In this document: positions 1 to 8,582 of the stretch, piece after piece
How the letters are laid out: each line of letters opens with the position of its first letter
Position numbering within the stretch: the stretch's first letter is position 1
Assembly: GCA_965230495.1 (NCBI GenBank)
Contig: OZ246004.1
Coordinates: 3,038,001 to 3,102,000, forward strand
Direction: 5' to 3'
DNA: 64,000 nt
Origin: JACJYM01 sp965230495
Lineage (GTDB): Bacteria > Bacteroidota > Bacteroidia > Chitinophagales > Saprospiraceae
Program-made: the position numbers and the translations under genes
The notes under the pieces: generated by a model
Databases searched by the model: none
Seen by the model: the letters and a program-made list of their open reading frames with translations, nothing else
What the model was told of the DNA's origin: nothing

Positions 1-1183
1 AATATAATTCGCTACCATAATCGCTACTTTCTGCCGAGAAAAATAGCTTATCCTGATGACTCGTCATCTGCCACCCCGTATAGTAGAGACCATCTTCATG
101 CTCACTAGGATCATACGGAGTTTTTGTCCCTTCTTTGCTGCCGTCTGTCTCTATAATACCTTTGCGAGGGGACCATGCACCCTCTCTATTATACCCGTAG
201 AAGTATAATTTATCCATGTAGGGAGTAAAAAATTCAGGCTCAACCTCTTCATCTTCTCCTGCCAATCGATAGGTACATGTACCCTCTACCGTTCCGTCAG
301 AGATCCATAAATCCTGTGTGTTGAAATCATCTTCCAACATCCCTCGAAAAAAAATAGAATTTCCAATAACTCCTACTGCTCTCCGTCCATCATAATCAAA
401 AAAGGGAATCCTTTCTAATCCTTCTTTCAATACTATCGTACCATCTTCTGTACCGTCAGATACATACATGGCATAGTTAGAACTCCCCGAATAGTAGAAG
501 AAAAACAAGTTTTCTCCCGCTGAAGTCATATTGACACTTGCTCCCTGACTAAAATCACTTCCTGAGTATAGATTAGCAAATTCATCTACATTTCCAGGCG
601 TGCCATCAGATTTTGATAGGTATGCATCATCATTCTTCCAGTGTATAGAGTATATCATATCGTCATGGACTACGACATCCCGCATTCCACCAAACCAATC
701 GAGATCAAATATCTTTTCTGTGGTACCATCCATCACATCTACAGAGGCAAATTGATTGTCAAAACCATTTTGCTCGATCTCGCAGTATAGTTTACCCTTA
801 TATGAGATTAGATTGCTGATATAATCATAGCCACTTATGACATTACGCATTTCTTCTGCTATCAAGTCTATTTCTACTAGCGAATAGTCATTGTCATCAT
901 TATCGATAATCACATATATTTTGTCATCCAGTATTGTTCTGCTATATAGTATTCTTCCGTTCGTACCCACATTACCCAAGATTTTTGTTCCCTCAGCCGT
1001 ACCGTCTGATATGATAATGTCGTCATTGTTCTGAATAGCGATAGAATTAGCCACAGTTCCCAGTACGACGGCATCGTCTCTAAATCCACTACTCTGTCCC
1101 GGTGAAAAATCAGTAACCAATCTAGTCTCTTGAGCTAACAGGTGGCTACTCGTTAATAATATAAATAGTAAAAGTAATCTCAT
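1..1183 (-). CDS. Secreted ELxxDGT-repeat protein, C-terminus cut by window edge
   Basis: An open frame runs on the minus strand from an ATG at 1181-1183 off the left edge, giving 394 codons without a stop. The N-terminus is a signal peptide (positive start, a run of Leu/Ile/Phe, then LLAQ), so the protein is exported. The rest carries spaced SDGTxxGT-type motifs (SDGTAEGTKIL, SDGTEDGTIVL, SDGTVEGT, TDGSKEGTKTP), each preceded by hydrophobic and aromatic beta-strand residues. This is the ELWxxDGTxxGT repeat of large secreted Bacteroidota proteins, likely a beta-propeller. Such proteins often end in a type IX sorting domain, but that end is outside the window. The ligand is unknown. The family call is fairly firm and the function is not. 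Confidence 0.8.
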   Translation of the reverse strand, partial: MRLLLLFILLTSSHLLAQETRLVTDFSPGQSSGFRDDAVVLGTVANSIAIQNNDDIIISDGTAEGTKILGNVGTNGRILYSRTILDDKIYVIIDNDDNDYSLVEIDLIAEEMRNVISGYDYISNLISYKGKLYCEIEQNGFDNQFASVDVMDGTTEKIFDLDWFGGMRDVVVHDDMIYSIHWKNDDAYLSKSDGTPGNVDEFANLYSGSDFSQGASVNMTSAGENLFFFYYSGSSNYAMYVSDGTEDGTIVLKEGLERIPFFDYDGRRAVGVIGNSIFFRGMLEDDFNTQDLWISDGTVEGTCTYRLAGEDEEVEPEFFTPYMDKLYFYGYNREGAWSPRKGIIETDGSKEGTKTPYDPSEHEDGLYYTGWQMTSHQDKLFFSAESSDYGSELY

Positions 1184-1325
1184 GTCAAGTGTTGTGATTA
1201 AGAATTAAGTCAATGCAAAATAGTAAATATTGGGGGAGAGATTGATCTGGTCTGCATTCTATTTGTATTTACCATTATTAAAAGTTTTTTCACATATATA
1301 AACAATGGCAATGAGCTTTGCGTTT

Positions 1326-3536
1326 CTATGGTTCGTTTTTGGCCTTTAGTATTGAATGGAAAATTCCAATTGTCCTAAATTCAATCAATTCTTTATTGGA
1401 GATTTCAATAGTTTCATAATTGGATAAAGTAGATTTTGGTGTCAACAATATGCTCTTGTGATACCACCCATTTTCATCTACATATTTTTTGCTGCTGTAT
1501 TCTTTAATTGTATATGAGGATCCATATTCTGAATCATAAAAATTTGTTAATTCTACCAAGACAATCTTTCCATTCCTAGAGCCTCCGTTATATTTTTTAA
1601 AGATTGCGTATTCTTGATCCCTTATTATTTTATTCATTGATTCTCCATGAATTTGGCAGACAAAGTAATTTTCATCTATTAAACTTTGATCTTCCGGCTT
1701 AACCCATTGAATATTTTCATTTATCTGCTGAGTACTGAATTGACCCGCTGCCACTTGAATATCATAGATTGGAATTGCGTTTAAGTATGGATTTACTTCA
1801 TCTGTACTAAAAATAGGGATTGCTTGTTGAGTAGGAAGAGCGTTTATTACTTCAATGTGCTTTGCCAGATATTCATGAAGATCTTGATTGCATGCATAAA
1901 TGAAAGTTCCATAAATTCCTCTTAACATCATTGTTTTATAAATATTTACAATATAAGATTTAAGCTCCGCTTCGGAATCAGTTTGTCTACCTGTTGTGTC
2001 CTTATACTCATTCTTATATATTACAATTTCATTTAGGTCTTTATCAAATCCTATCTCTTTTCCAAAAATTATACCGGTATAATTTAAATCATAACCTTGT
2101 GTAGTATGAATACACCCAACTTCATTTACTGCATTTGGAGTATTTATCCAATCTTTTGTTACTGAGTTCCATCTTAATTCAACATCTCCAATTTGTATAT
2201 CTTTAATATGACCTTGTCCATCCTTATGAGATACCCATTCCCAGGAAAATCCGGCGACAACTCTACTTAATCCAATTTCTTTGTCCCTCTTTTTAATATC
2301 TGTTATCAATTTTTTAACTGAATCATATAGCAAGAATTTATATTTTTTGGATGAAAATTTTGATTTATTGTCATTTAGTTTTACATCAAATAATTTGTCT
2401 ATATAATCAACGTAATTGTTCCCAGCTAATACTCTGAATTGTGACTTTAGTTTCTTTAATTTAGAACCTTGTTTTTTCTTCAAATCGTCGAAGTCTTTTT
2501 TGCTTACATCTGATGGCTTAATTGATTGTTTTTCATCATAAAATAAGATTGTTTTTTTTGATTGGAGCAATACCCATTCTAATTCACTTGTCTTGTCAGG
2601 GTTGAGACCAAGTCTTAATGCAGCATTTTTAAATGCTCCAATGTAGGCTCCTATACTTTTCTTTTTTCTTAATCTATGTGATTCATCTACTATCAGAATA
2701 TCAAATTTTGATTTCGTTACTTCTGCGGGTCCTATGACCATATTAGCTTTTAACCCCTTTATGTTTTTAAAAACTTTTTTTATCGTTTCCCTAAACGAAG
2801 ACATTGGTATAACCAACCCTATTTTTATTTTTTCATATTTGTCCTTTATTCTTTTTACAAGAGAAATGAACTCTTGATCCTGTTCTCCAAATTCTTTAAA
2901 GTTGAAATCTTGATTATCTGTTATCAATAACTTAAATAAAAAGATTGCGAGAATTGTTTTACCTGTACCTGCTCCTCCTTCCATTATCAATGTCTTCGTT
3001 TCTATCTCTAGAAGTGAATTTAGCATAAACCTTAAAACGCTTATCTGTTCTTGATTAAGACTTTTGTAAGGTGAGTATTTGAATAAATCTGAGTTATTTA
3101 AATAATCAATTGAATGCTTTGTGATTCCCTCCCCTCTTAAATTATCCCAGATGTCCCTAAAAAATTGCCAATAAATGTGCTCTTTCTGATAATAACTGTG
3201 ATTTGCTAATCCAAGATTTGCATTTAATATATCGTATCTTCCATCAGCATGCATGTATTTAATAAGATTCGATTCAATGTCAAGTGTTGCAGATTTATTG
3301 AATTTTTCACTATCAATTAAATGTACGGTTGTTAGTCTTTGTTTTTGCTCTGATTTTAAATGAGAGTTCAATCTTTTAATGGTATCTGTTGTTTCACCGA
3401 TATAAGCCGTTTTAGTAATTGAATCAGATAAAATATATACGATTGGCCATAGTTCTCTTGCATAATAGTTTGCTTCAATTAAAGCAAACACTTCTTTATC
3501 AAACTCAAAACGATCTATTGAAAAATTAGTAGCCAT
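1326..3536 (-). CDS. GIY-YIG nuclease / DUF2075-type helicase / LexA-like S24 fusion protein
   Basis: This 736-aa protein has three recognisable parts. Residues 31-95 resemble a GIY-YIG endonuclease (VYI at 33-35, YIG at 45-47). Residues about 160-560 form a Schlafen-type/DUF2075 superfamily 1 helicase core, with Walker A GGAGTGKT at 187-194, Walker B LIVDESH at 281-287 and late motifs around 474-490 and 536-550. Residues about 585-725 look like a LexA/UmuD-type S24 peptidase: an Ala-Gly pair at 597-598 where LexA self-cleaves, GESM with Ser633, and a candidate catalytic Lys678. It lies 3 bp downstream of a MazG-like gene, so the two are probably one operon. Helicase-nuclease proteins of this kind are frequent in defence islands. 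A defence or DNA-damage role is inferred, not shown. Confidence 0.85.
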   Translation of the reverse strand: MATNFSIDRFEFDKEVFALIEANYYARELWPIVYILSDSITKTAYIGETTDTIKRLNSHLKSEQKQRLTTVHLIDSEKFNKSATLDIESNLIKYMHADGRYDILNANLGLANHSYYQKEHIYWQFFRDIWDNLRGEGITKHSIDYLNNSDLFKYSPYKSLNQEQISVLRFMLNSLLEIETKTLIMEGGAGTGKTILAIFLFKLLITDNQDFNFKEFGEQDQEFISLVKRIKDKYEKIKIGLVIPMSSFRETIKKVFKNIKGLKANMVIGPAEVTKSKFDILIVDESHRLRKKKSIGAYIGAFKNAALRLGLNPDKTSELEWVLLQSKKTILFYDEKQSIKPSDVSKKDFDDLKKKQGSKLKKLKSQFRVLAGNNYVDYIDKLFDVKLNDNKSKFSSKKYKFLLYDSVKKLITDIKKRDKEIGLSRVVAGFSWEWVSHKDGQGHIKDIQIGDVELRWNSVTKDWINTPNAVNEVGCIHTTQGYDLNYTGIIFGKEIGFDKDLNEIVIYKNEYKDTTGRQTDSEAELKSYIVNIYKTMMLRGIYGTFIYACNQDLHEYLAKHIEVINALPTQQAIPIFSTDEVNPYLNAIPIYDIQVAAGQFSTQQINENIQWVKPEDQSLIDENYFVCQIHGESMNKIIRDQEYAIFKKYNGGSRNGKIVLVELTNFYDSEYGSSYTIKEYSSKKYVDENGWYHKSILLTPKSTLSNYETIEISNKELIEFRTIGIFHSILKAKNEP

Positions 3537-3539
3537 CTA

Positions 3540-3869
3540 TTATAGTTCATTATATTTTTTTGCATTTCCTTTCGATTTTTCGATTGGATATTTTGCTCTA
3601 TTTTTTGTAATCTTTTCTAATACGATTTCTGTAATATCTAGATCATATTTTTTTGCAAGTAATAGTACAAACGATAAAACATCTGCTAATTCTTCCTTTA
3701 TCTTATCCGTATTCGCTTCCTCGGGGCTTTTCCAAAGAAAGAGCTCAAGAAGCTCATTTGCTTCGATACTTATCGCCAAAGCTAAATCTTTAGCATTATG
3801 GAATTGTTCCCAGTCTCTTTCGTCTCTAAATTTTATCAGTTCACTTATTAACCTCTCTATTTCATTCAT
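3540..3869 (-). CDS. MazG-like nucleotide pyrophosphohydrolase
   Basis: A 109-aa all-alpha protein of the MazG / dCTPase-like superfamily. The metal-binding pattern is visible: EANELLE around residues 37-43 and EELADVL in the second half, matching the EExxE...ExxD arrangement. Members hydrolyse (d)NTPs, often non-canonical ones, to monophosphate and pyrophosphate. It is the first gene of a two-gene unit, and its stop is 3 bp before the ATG of the GIY-YIG/helicase/S24 gene. That pairing suggests a shared role, for example nucleotide-pool manipulation during phage attack or DNA damage. It belongs to the same superfamily as, but is not a close copy of, the MazG-like protein at 29485-29826. The substrate cannot be read from the sequence. 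Confidence 0.85.
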   Translation of the reverse strand: MNEIERLISELIKFRDERDWEQFHNAKDLALAISIEANELLELFLWKSPEEANTDKIKEELADVLSFVLLLAKKYDLDITEIVLEKITKNRAKYPIEKSKGNAKKYNEL

Positions 3870-4239
3870 GCGTAAATTTTTATATTAGATAACAGTATTA
3901 TTCTAAAATACAGTAGTACTTATATCTATTTCTAACTCGTCAAATTTAATGAATTAATAATTTGTTCATCTAAATGGAAAACTTATTTAGATTCCTAGTT
4001 ACAAGGTCTTTTGGTTTGTATTAATATTTAATTACACAAATTCGGGTAAGTCAAATATATTATTATTTACTGACTTCAAAAAAACTATAACTTATAGAGA
4101 GATAGTACAACAGTATACTTTGATGTCTCTACTTATTGTTCTGGAATATGTTGGTTAAAATACCGAATGTCGCTTTTAGAAAGGGAATGTAGAAAGTGGG
4201 AATCATTGGCGATTAGAAACGAAATAAATACAAAAAAAG
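3870..4239. other. Intergenic stretch with no recognisable gene
   Basis: About 370 bp of AT-rich sequence lie upstream of the MazG-like gene. A TAnnTTTG-type box reads on the minus strand at 3941-3948 and could be part of that gene's promoter, but no matching upstream TTTG was found. I see no RNA gene, repeat or convincing small ORF. The right end is the terminator at 4240-4265. Confidence 0.5.
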
Positions 4240-4265
4240 AGAGCCCTGTGATAATGCAGGGCTCT
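4240..4265 (-). terminator. Rho-independent terminator after the DUF2490 gene (possibly bidirectional)
   Basis: A perfect 9-bp stem (agagccctg at 4240-4248 with cagggctct at 4257-4265) has an 8-nt loop. An A-run on its left becomes a T-run in minus-strand transcripts, so it can end the SulP-carbonic anhydrase-DUF2490 transcript. A T-run on the right means it could also work on the plus strand. Confidence 0.8.
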
Positions 4266-4279
4266 TTTTGTATAATTAA

Positions 4280-4939
4280 TCACCAATTGATAAAACAAAT
4301 AAGATTAAGCTGATCTCGAGATAGTGCATTAAGAAACTGATTCATATACCCTATTTCAAATTTCAACTTCTCACTCACTTTATATCCTAGACCGCCGTAA
4401 AGCCTGTTTCTATCAAAAGCATTCTGAACGGTGTTTAAAAAAATCTCATTATACATAGACAGATACCATTCCTGCCCACTGTTTTCTGCTCTTAGGATGG
4501 GGTAGTTAATTCCCAAAAAGTACCTAAACCTCAATCTAAAGTCTTCCTCTACAAACCGCTGTTCGAATCGATATCTATGCTGCAGTTTGAACTTGCCGAT
4601 ACTTTGTTTGGTAATGAACTGTTGGTAAATCCTATGTTCATTTATCTCCAACTTGTCTTCTGAGCTGCCGATATAATTCTGGCTTTTGATATAGCCATAC
4701 CCTAATAGGGCGTTCGAACGATCACCTACATTCATTCCTATCCCTGTTCTCAGAAGCAGCTGCTCCAAATCTCCTATCGCATCATAATTACGATATTGAA
4801 CTTCGTGATGCCAGTTGTATTTAGTGTTGATTTGTTTGTTTCCAAATAAAATCAACCAATTCCCCAGATTACTGCTCTGAGAAAAAGCAAGAAAAGGGAC
4901 CAATATCGCCATCGTGGCGATTATCAATCTTCTGATCAT
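4280..4939 (-). CDS. DUF2490 outer-membrane-like protein
   Basis: This 219-aa protein has a signal peptide (about 20 residues ending in FSQ). Its alternating hydrophobic and polar strands (WHHEVQYRNY, KLQHRYRFEQRF, LRFRYFLGINY) are typical of DUF2490, a family predicted to form a small outer-membrane beta-barrel. It ends in an aromatic residue (FINW), as outer-membrane barrels often do. Its ATG overlaps the stop of the carbonic anhydrase gene (ATGA at 4936-4939), so the two are translationally coupled and it is the last gene of the SulP-anhydrase operon. A role in letting small anions or CO2 species across the outer membrane is only a context-based guess. Confidence 0.85.
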   Translation of the reverse strand: MIRRLIIATMAILVPFLAFSQSSNLGNWLILFGNKQINTKYNWHHEVQYRNYDAIGDLEQLLLRTGIGMNVGDRSNALLGYGYIKSQNYIGSSEDKLEINEHRIYQQFITKQSIGKFKLQHRYRFEQRFVEEDFRLRFRYFLGINYPILRAENSGQEWYLSMYNEIFLNTVQNAFDRNRLYGGLGYKVSEKLKFEIGYMNQFLNALSRDQLNLICFINW

Positions 4940-5577
4940 AAGAAGTCTACTTTTCCGCTTTTCACATCATACATAGCACCTACTACTTCTATCTCTCCGT
5001 TTTCTATCATCTCGTTCAATACCGGACTATCTTTCTTTAATCGATCTATGGTCAGGTTTACATTTTCAACGGCCACCTTGTTTACAAACTCGATATTTCC
5101 AGAACTTCTGTCTACTCCCGGCTCTGTTTTTATATTATTTACCGCTGGCATGATGTTGTCCAGCATCGCTGTTAAGTTACCCAGTTTGGCATGATCACAA
5201 GCCCCTTTTACCGCTCCACAAGAAGTATGCCCCATGATAACTATCACTTTTGATCCCGCTAGCTTACAAGCAAACTCTAAACTTCCTAGGATATCCTGAT
5301 TTACAAAGTTTCCTGCTACTCTTGCGTTAAAAATATCTCCTATCCCCTGATCAAAAACGATCTCTGTAGGTATTCTAGAGTCTATACAACTTACTACCGA
5401 TGCAAATGGGTACTGACCAGTACTCGTCATTTGAATCTGCTCGTTATAAGCTCTGTTCATCGGAGACTTACTAAGAAATCTCTCATTTCCTTCTTTCAAT
5501 AGGTTTACCGCGTCTTTTGGTGAAATACCTGATTGCGATACCTTCGTTTGTGTGTAGCTGTTCAATGCTTCGCTCAT
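4936..5577 (-). CDS. Beta-class carbonic anhydrase
   Basis: The enzyme interconverts CO2 and bicarbonate. The 213-aa sequence has the zinc ligands Cys64, His117 and Cys120 (CIDSR and GHTSCGAVKGAC) and the Asp66-Arg68 dyad that marks active beta-class enzymes. Length is normal for the family. No signal peptide is seen, so it should be cytoplasmic. It lies between a SulP transporter (99 bp upstream) and a DUF2490 gene (4-bp overlap downstream). SulP plus carbonic anhydrase is a recurring pair in bacteria and fits bicarbonate uptake and supply for carboxylases such as the acetyl-CoA carboxylase whose alpha subunit is at 39070. Confidence 0.95.
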   Translation of the reverse strand: MSEALNSYTQTKVSQSGISPKDAVNLLKEGNERFLSKSPMNRAYNEQIQMTSTGQYPFASVVSCIDSRIPTEIVFDQGIGDIFNARVAGNFVNQDILGSLEFACKLAGSKVIVIMGHTSCGAVKGACDHAKLGNLTAMLDNIMPAVNNIKTEPGVDRSSGNIEFVNKVAVENVNLTIDRLKKDSPVLNEMIENGEIEVVGAMYDVKSGKVDFL

Positions 5578-5676
5578 ATTGTTAAATTTTTAGTTTCGCC
5601 TTTCGGCTGGTTGATTAATTATTACATTATTCTCCAACACGCAGGAAGGAGATTTGTTGATCTTTTTTCGATTTCT

Positions 5677-7290
5677 CTAGCTTGTACTAACCGTTTTATA
5701 CAGCTCCTTTTTCGGAGTAAGCGTAAAAAACTCGAGATAGCTCGGTGGATTTTCTATTATTCCTCTTTCCGAAATCAGTTTAATAGTGATATTTCTTAAT
5801 TTGGCTTTGTATGAAAAGTCATCCAAGATTTCTATTATATCATTATCAAGATAACGTGTTTTTCTAACGTCTAATTCTAAGTAAGAATTTTCCGGTAAGC
5901 TATCCAATTCTTTTAATATAGATCCTTTATTGAAAAAGGTAACCTCTTCTGCCAATGTCATTTTTATCTTACCATCATCTACATCTTCTCCTTCAATATG
6001 AAGAAAATGTGAATTTTGGAAACTCTTGATCAATACAACCACAACTCCTACTGCCAGACCCAGACCCAGACCTATGAGTAAATCAATAAATACAATACCC
6101 AACACTGTTACTACAAATGGAACAAATTGTTTCCATCCCAAATTATACATGGTCTTAAAAAGTGCCGGTTTTGCCAACTTGTATCCTACCATAAACAGGA
6201 TAGCTGCCAGAACAGAAAGAGGAATCATGTTCAATAATCGAGGTATCAGCATCACCGATATCAAGAGTAAAAAACCATGGATAATCGCCGACATTTTTGA
6301 TTTTACACCGGACTGTATATTGGCAGAACTACGTACAATTACCTGAGTAATTGGCAGTCCACCTATCAATCCCGAAAGGATATTTCCAGTACCCTGAGCT
6401 AATAATTCACGATTAGTAGGTGTTACTCTTTTTTCCGGATCCAATTTGTCTGTTGCCTCCACACAAAGCAGTGTTTCCAAACTAGCGACTAATGCAATGG
6501 TAAAAGCCACCACCCATATCTCAGGATTAGTAATGGCACCAAAGTTCGGAAAGCTAAACTGTGCTAGAAAGGAAGTCATATCCTCCGGAACAGGCACACT
6601 TACCAATTGATCAGCGTTCATTGCCAAACTAGCGTTGTCTTTTGTAAATGCATAAAATATAATACCTATCACGACCGCAACCAAAGGTCCTTGCACCAAT
6701 TGGAATATCTTGGCTTTCTTAGATAAAACATTATTCCACAACACCAAAATACCAAGGGAAACCAAAGCAATGATCGTAGGACCAATACTGATATAGTTGA
6801 TGGCATTAATGATTTCTGAGAATGTATTTTCTCCATCTATTTGTATAAATGCGAAATCCCCTTCCGGGTCTGCATCATAACCAAAGAAATGAGGTATTTG
6901 CTTAAGAATTATAATAATACCAATCCCCGTCAACATTCCTTTGATAACGGATGAAGGAAAGTAATATCCAATAACACCTGCTCTTAGAATTCCAAATAAT
7001 ATCTGTATCGCACCCCCTAAAACTACCGCCAAAAGGAAATTTTCGAAACCACCTAAACTACCAATTGCTGCTAATACGATAGCCGCCAATCCTGCTGCGG
7101 GGCCACTCACTCCAACCGCCGAACCACTTATCGATCCAACTACTATTCCTCCTATTATACCTGCTATAAGGCCTGAAAACAAAGGTGCTCCGCTTGCCAA
7201 AGCAATGCCTAGACACAACGGTATAGCAACAAAAAATACCACTATACTGGCTGGAATATCACTTTTCAAATTCTTCAAATAATTACTCAT
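5677..7290 (-). CDS. SulP family anion (bicarbonate/sulfate) transporter
   Basis: A 537-aa inner-membrane protein with about 10-12 hydrophobic segments over residues 10-430 and a C-terminal STAS domain (about 440-530). The SulP features are clear: the N-terminal PASIVVFFVAIPLCLGIALASG segment region and an internal VGVSGPAAGL loop. SulP proteins carry sulfate or bicarbonate, often with Na+ or H+. The adjacent carbonic anhydrase favours bicarbonate. It is the first gene of the operon, and a TAnnTTTG box (TATATTTG on the minus strand, 7310-7317) lies just upstream. A TetR gene starts divergently 138 bp away. The ion specificity is inferred from context only. Confidence 0.92.
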   Translation of the reverse strand: MSNYLKNLKSDIPASIVVFFVAIPLCLGIALASGAPLFSGLIAGIIGGIVVGSISGSAVGVSGPAAGLAAIVLAAIGSLGGFENFLLAVVLGGAIQILFGILRAGVIGYYFPSSVIKGMLTGIGIIIILKQIPHFFGYDADPEGDFAFIQIDGENTFSEIINAINYISIGPTIIALVSLGILVLWNNVLSKKAKIFQLVQGPLVAVVIGIIFYAFTKDNASLAMNADQLVSVPVPEDMTSFLAQFSFPNFGAITNPEIWVVAFTIALVASLETLLCVEATDKLDPEKRVTPTNRELLAQGTGNILSGLIGGLPITQVIVRSSANIQSGVKSKMSAIIHGFLLLISVMLIPRLLNMIPLSVLAAILFMVGYKLAKPALFKTMYNLGWKQFVPFVVTVLGIVFIDLLIGLGLGLAVGVVVVLIKSFQNSHFLHIEGEDVDDGKIKMTLAEEVTFFNKGSILKELDSLPENSYLELDVRKTRYLDNDIIEILDDFSYKAKLRNITIKLISERGIIENPPSYLEFFTLTPKKELYKTVSTS

Positions 7291-7309
7291 TTTTATTTCT
7301 TTTCGAGTG

Positions 7310-7317
7310 CAAATATA
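7310..7317 (-). promoter_or_regulatory. Candidate -7 promoter element for the SulP operon
   Basis: TATATTTG on the minus strand matches the Bacteroidota -7 box TAnnTTTG and lies about 20 bp before the SulP start codon. No good -33 TTTG was found at the usual spacing, so this is a partial match. Confidence 0.4.
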
Positions 7318-7346
7318 TAAATACTGTGTTAAATATTAGCATTACT

Positions 7347-7359
7347 TACTTTTAAAGTA
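7347..7359. promoter_or_regulatory. Palindrome in the SulP/TetR divergent region, candidate operator
   Basis: TACTTT and AAAGTA flank a single central T, a perfect inverted repeat with 6-bp arms. It lies 30 bp upstream of the SulP -7 box and 70 bp upstream of the TetR start codon, where a TetR dimer could control both genes. Short AT-rich palindromes also arise by chance. Confidence 0.3.
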
Positions 7360-7428
7360 GCAAATAATTAACATTTATTAGCTTTTTGTCTTTTTTAGAC
7401 AGTAGGAATTATATAAATTTGTACTGTT

Positions 7429-8112
7429 ATGATTGTTTTTTCGGATGTTTCCATACCTCAAGGACTTTCTTTGCGAGATCCTTTGTTGACCTCTTTAGGT
7501 CGAAAAATCATTAGTGAGAGTATTATTCTCATTGATGAGATAGGCTTTGAGTCCTTCACCTTCCGAAAGCTCGCTCAGCGAATGGGTTCTAATGAAACTT
7601 CTCTATATCGTTATTTCGAAAACAAACATCTCCTTCTTCTTTATTTGGTAGTATGGTACTGGAACTGGGTGAGTTATCTAATAGATTATAACACCAAAAA
7701 TGTTGATGATCCGGAGCGACGTCTTGATATCATTATAGAAAATTTCGTAGATGCCACCAAGGAAAATCCCAGTGTCGATTTTGTCAATGAAAAAATTCTT
7801 CATCGTATTATTATCTCTGAATCTGCCAAAGCATACCACACCAAAGCTGTAGATAAAGAGAATAAAGAGGGTTTCTTTTTAGGATATAAAAACCTTATCC
7901 AAAAGGTAGCGGATGTCATAATAGAAATCGACAAATCTTTTCCTTACCCCCATTCTTTTGCCAGTAGTTTATTTGAGATGGCTAATAATCAAATCTACTT
8001 TGCGGAACACCTGCCACGACTAACTGATATTAATGTAAAGGATGAAAACTATGATGAGGTGGTAAAGCTCCTCAAGTACTATAAGAATAAAATTATATCC
8101 TGCTCGCGATAA
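7429..8112 (+). CDS. TetR/AcrR family transcriptional regulator
   Basis: A 227-aa DNA-binding protein. Residues about 25-73 form the TetR helix-turn-helix domain (GFESFTFRKLAQRMGSNETS followed by LYRYFENKHLLL, the classic recognition helix and YxYFxxK ending). The C-terminal two-thirds is a helical ligand-binding domain without a recognisable ligand signature. It is transcribed away from the SulP / carbonic anhydrase operon across a 138-bp gap, the usual arrangement for a local repressor. A TAAATTTG box at 7414-7421 lies only 7 bp before the ATG, so the transcript would be nearly leaderless or translation starts further in. The effector is unknown. Confidence 0.92.
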   Translation: MIVFSDVSIPQGLSLRDPLLTSLGRKIISESIILIDEIGFESFTFRKLAQRMGSNETSLYRYFENKHLLLLYLVVWYWNWVSYLIDYNTKNVDDPERRLDIIIENFVDATKENPSVDFVNEKILHRIIISESAKAYHTKAVDKENKEGFFLGYKNLIQKVADVIIEIDKSFPYPHSFASSLFEMANNQIYFAEHLPRLTDINVKDENYDEVVKLLKYYKNKIISCSR

Positions 8113-8121
8113 AATCCCGTT

Positions 8122-8559
8122 TTACTTCCTGCTTTCTGCATATGCCTTAAAAGCATTTAGATATATCATTGATTGTTTTTTGAACATTCCTTTCATGGCC
8201 CAACTTAAATACTTCATCACTCCTTTAAATTCAAAATAATTATCCGATTGATATTTGGTTTGACCTTCTGATAACGCTTCGAAAGAAATCGTTACCTGAT
8301 TATATCCCATATGACTTATATACTCGGCTGTAAAGTCAGCAGGTAAGTCATTCTTTTTGATAATCTCCTTTAAGACCATTTTCTTGCCTTTGTGCAAAAA
8401 ATGCAAATTTGATTCCGCTCCGGGTTTTCCCGGTGTTCCACTTAGATGTTCTATCTTTTCTAGTCCAGGCATCCATTCTTTTAATGTATCGGGATTATCA
8501 AATATCTTAATGAGTTCTTCTATCGGTTGGTCTATCGTAACGTTACATGTATATCTCAT
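8122..8559 (-). CDS. SRPBCC family (START/Bet v1-like) protein
   Basis: A 145-aa protein with the SRPBCC fold pattern: a first strand MRYTCNVTIDQPIEELIKIF, the DNPDTLKEWMPGLEKIEHLSG segment, a beta sheet, and a long C-terminal helix (about 120-140). This family binds hydrophobic ligands or acts as cyclase-like enzymes, and no catalytic residues can be assigned. No signal peptide, so probably cytoplasmic. It converges on the TetR gene (9-bp gap) and lies 23 bp downstream of rluF in the same direction, so it may be the tail of the amylase-rluF transcript. Confidence 0.85.
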   Translation of the reverse strand: MRYTCNVTIDQPIEELIKIFDNPDTLKEWMPGLEKIEHLSGTPGKPGAESNLHFLHKGKKMVLKEIIKKNDLPADFTAEYISHMGYNQVTISFEALSEGQTKYQSDNYFEFKGVMKYLSWAMKGMFKKQSMIYLNAFKAYAESRK

Positions 8560-8582
8560 AATTGCATTTTTATAGGTATTGT

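Noticed and set aside
5533..5799. An 88-codon plus-strand ORF across the anhydrase/SulP junction
   Set aside because: It is antisense to the ends of two well-supported genes and has no recognisable features.
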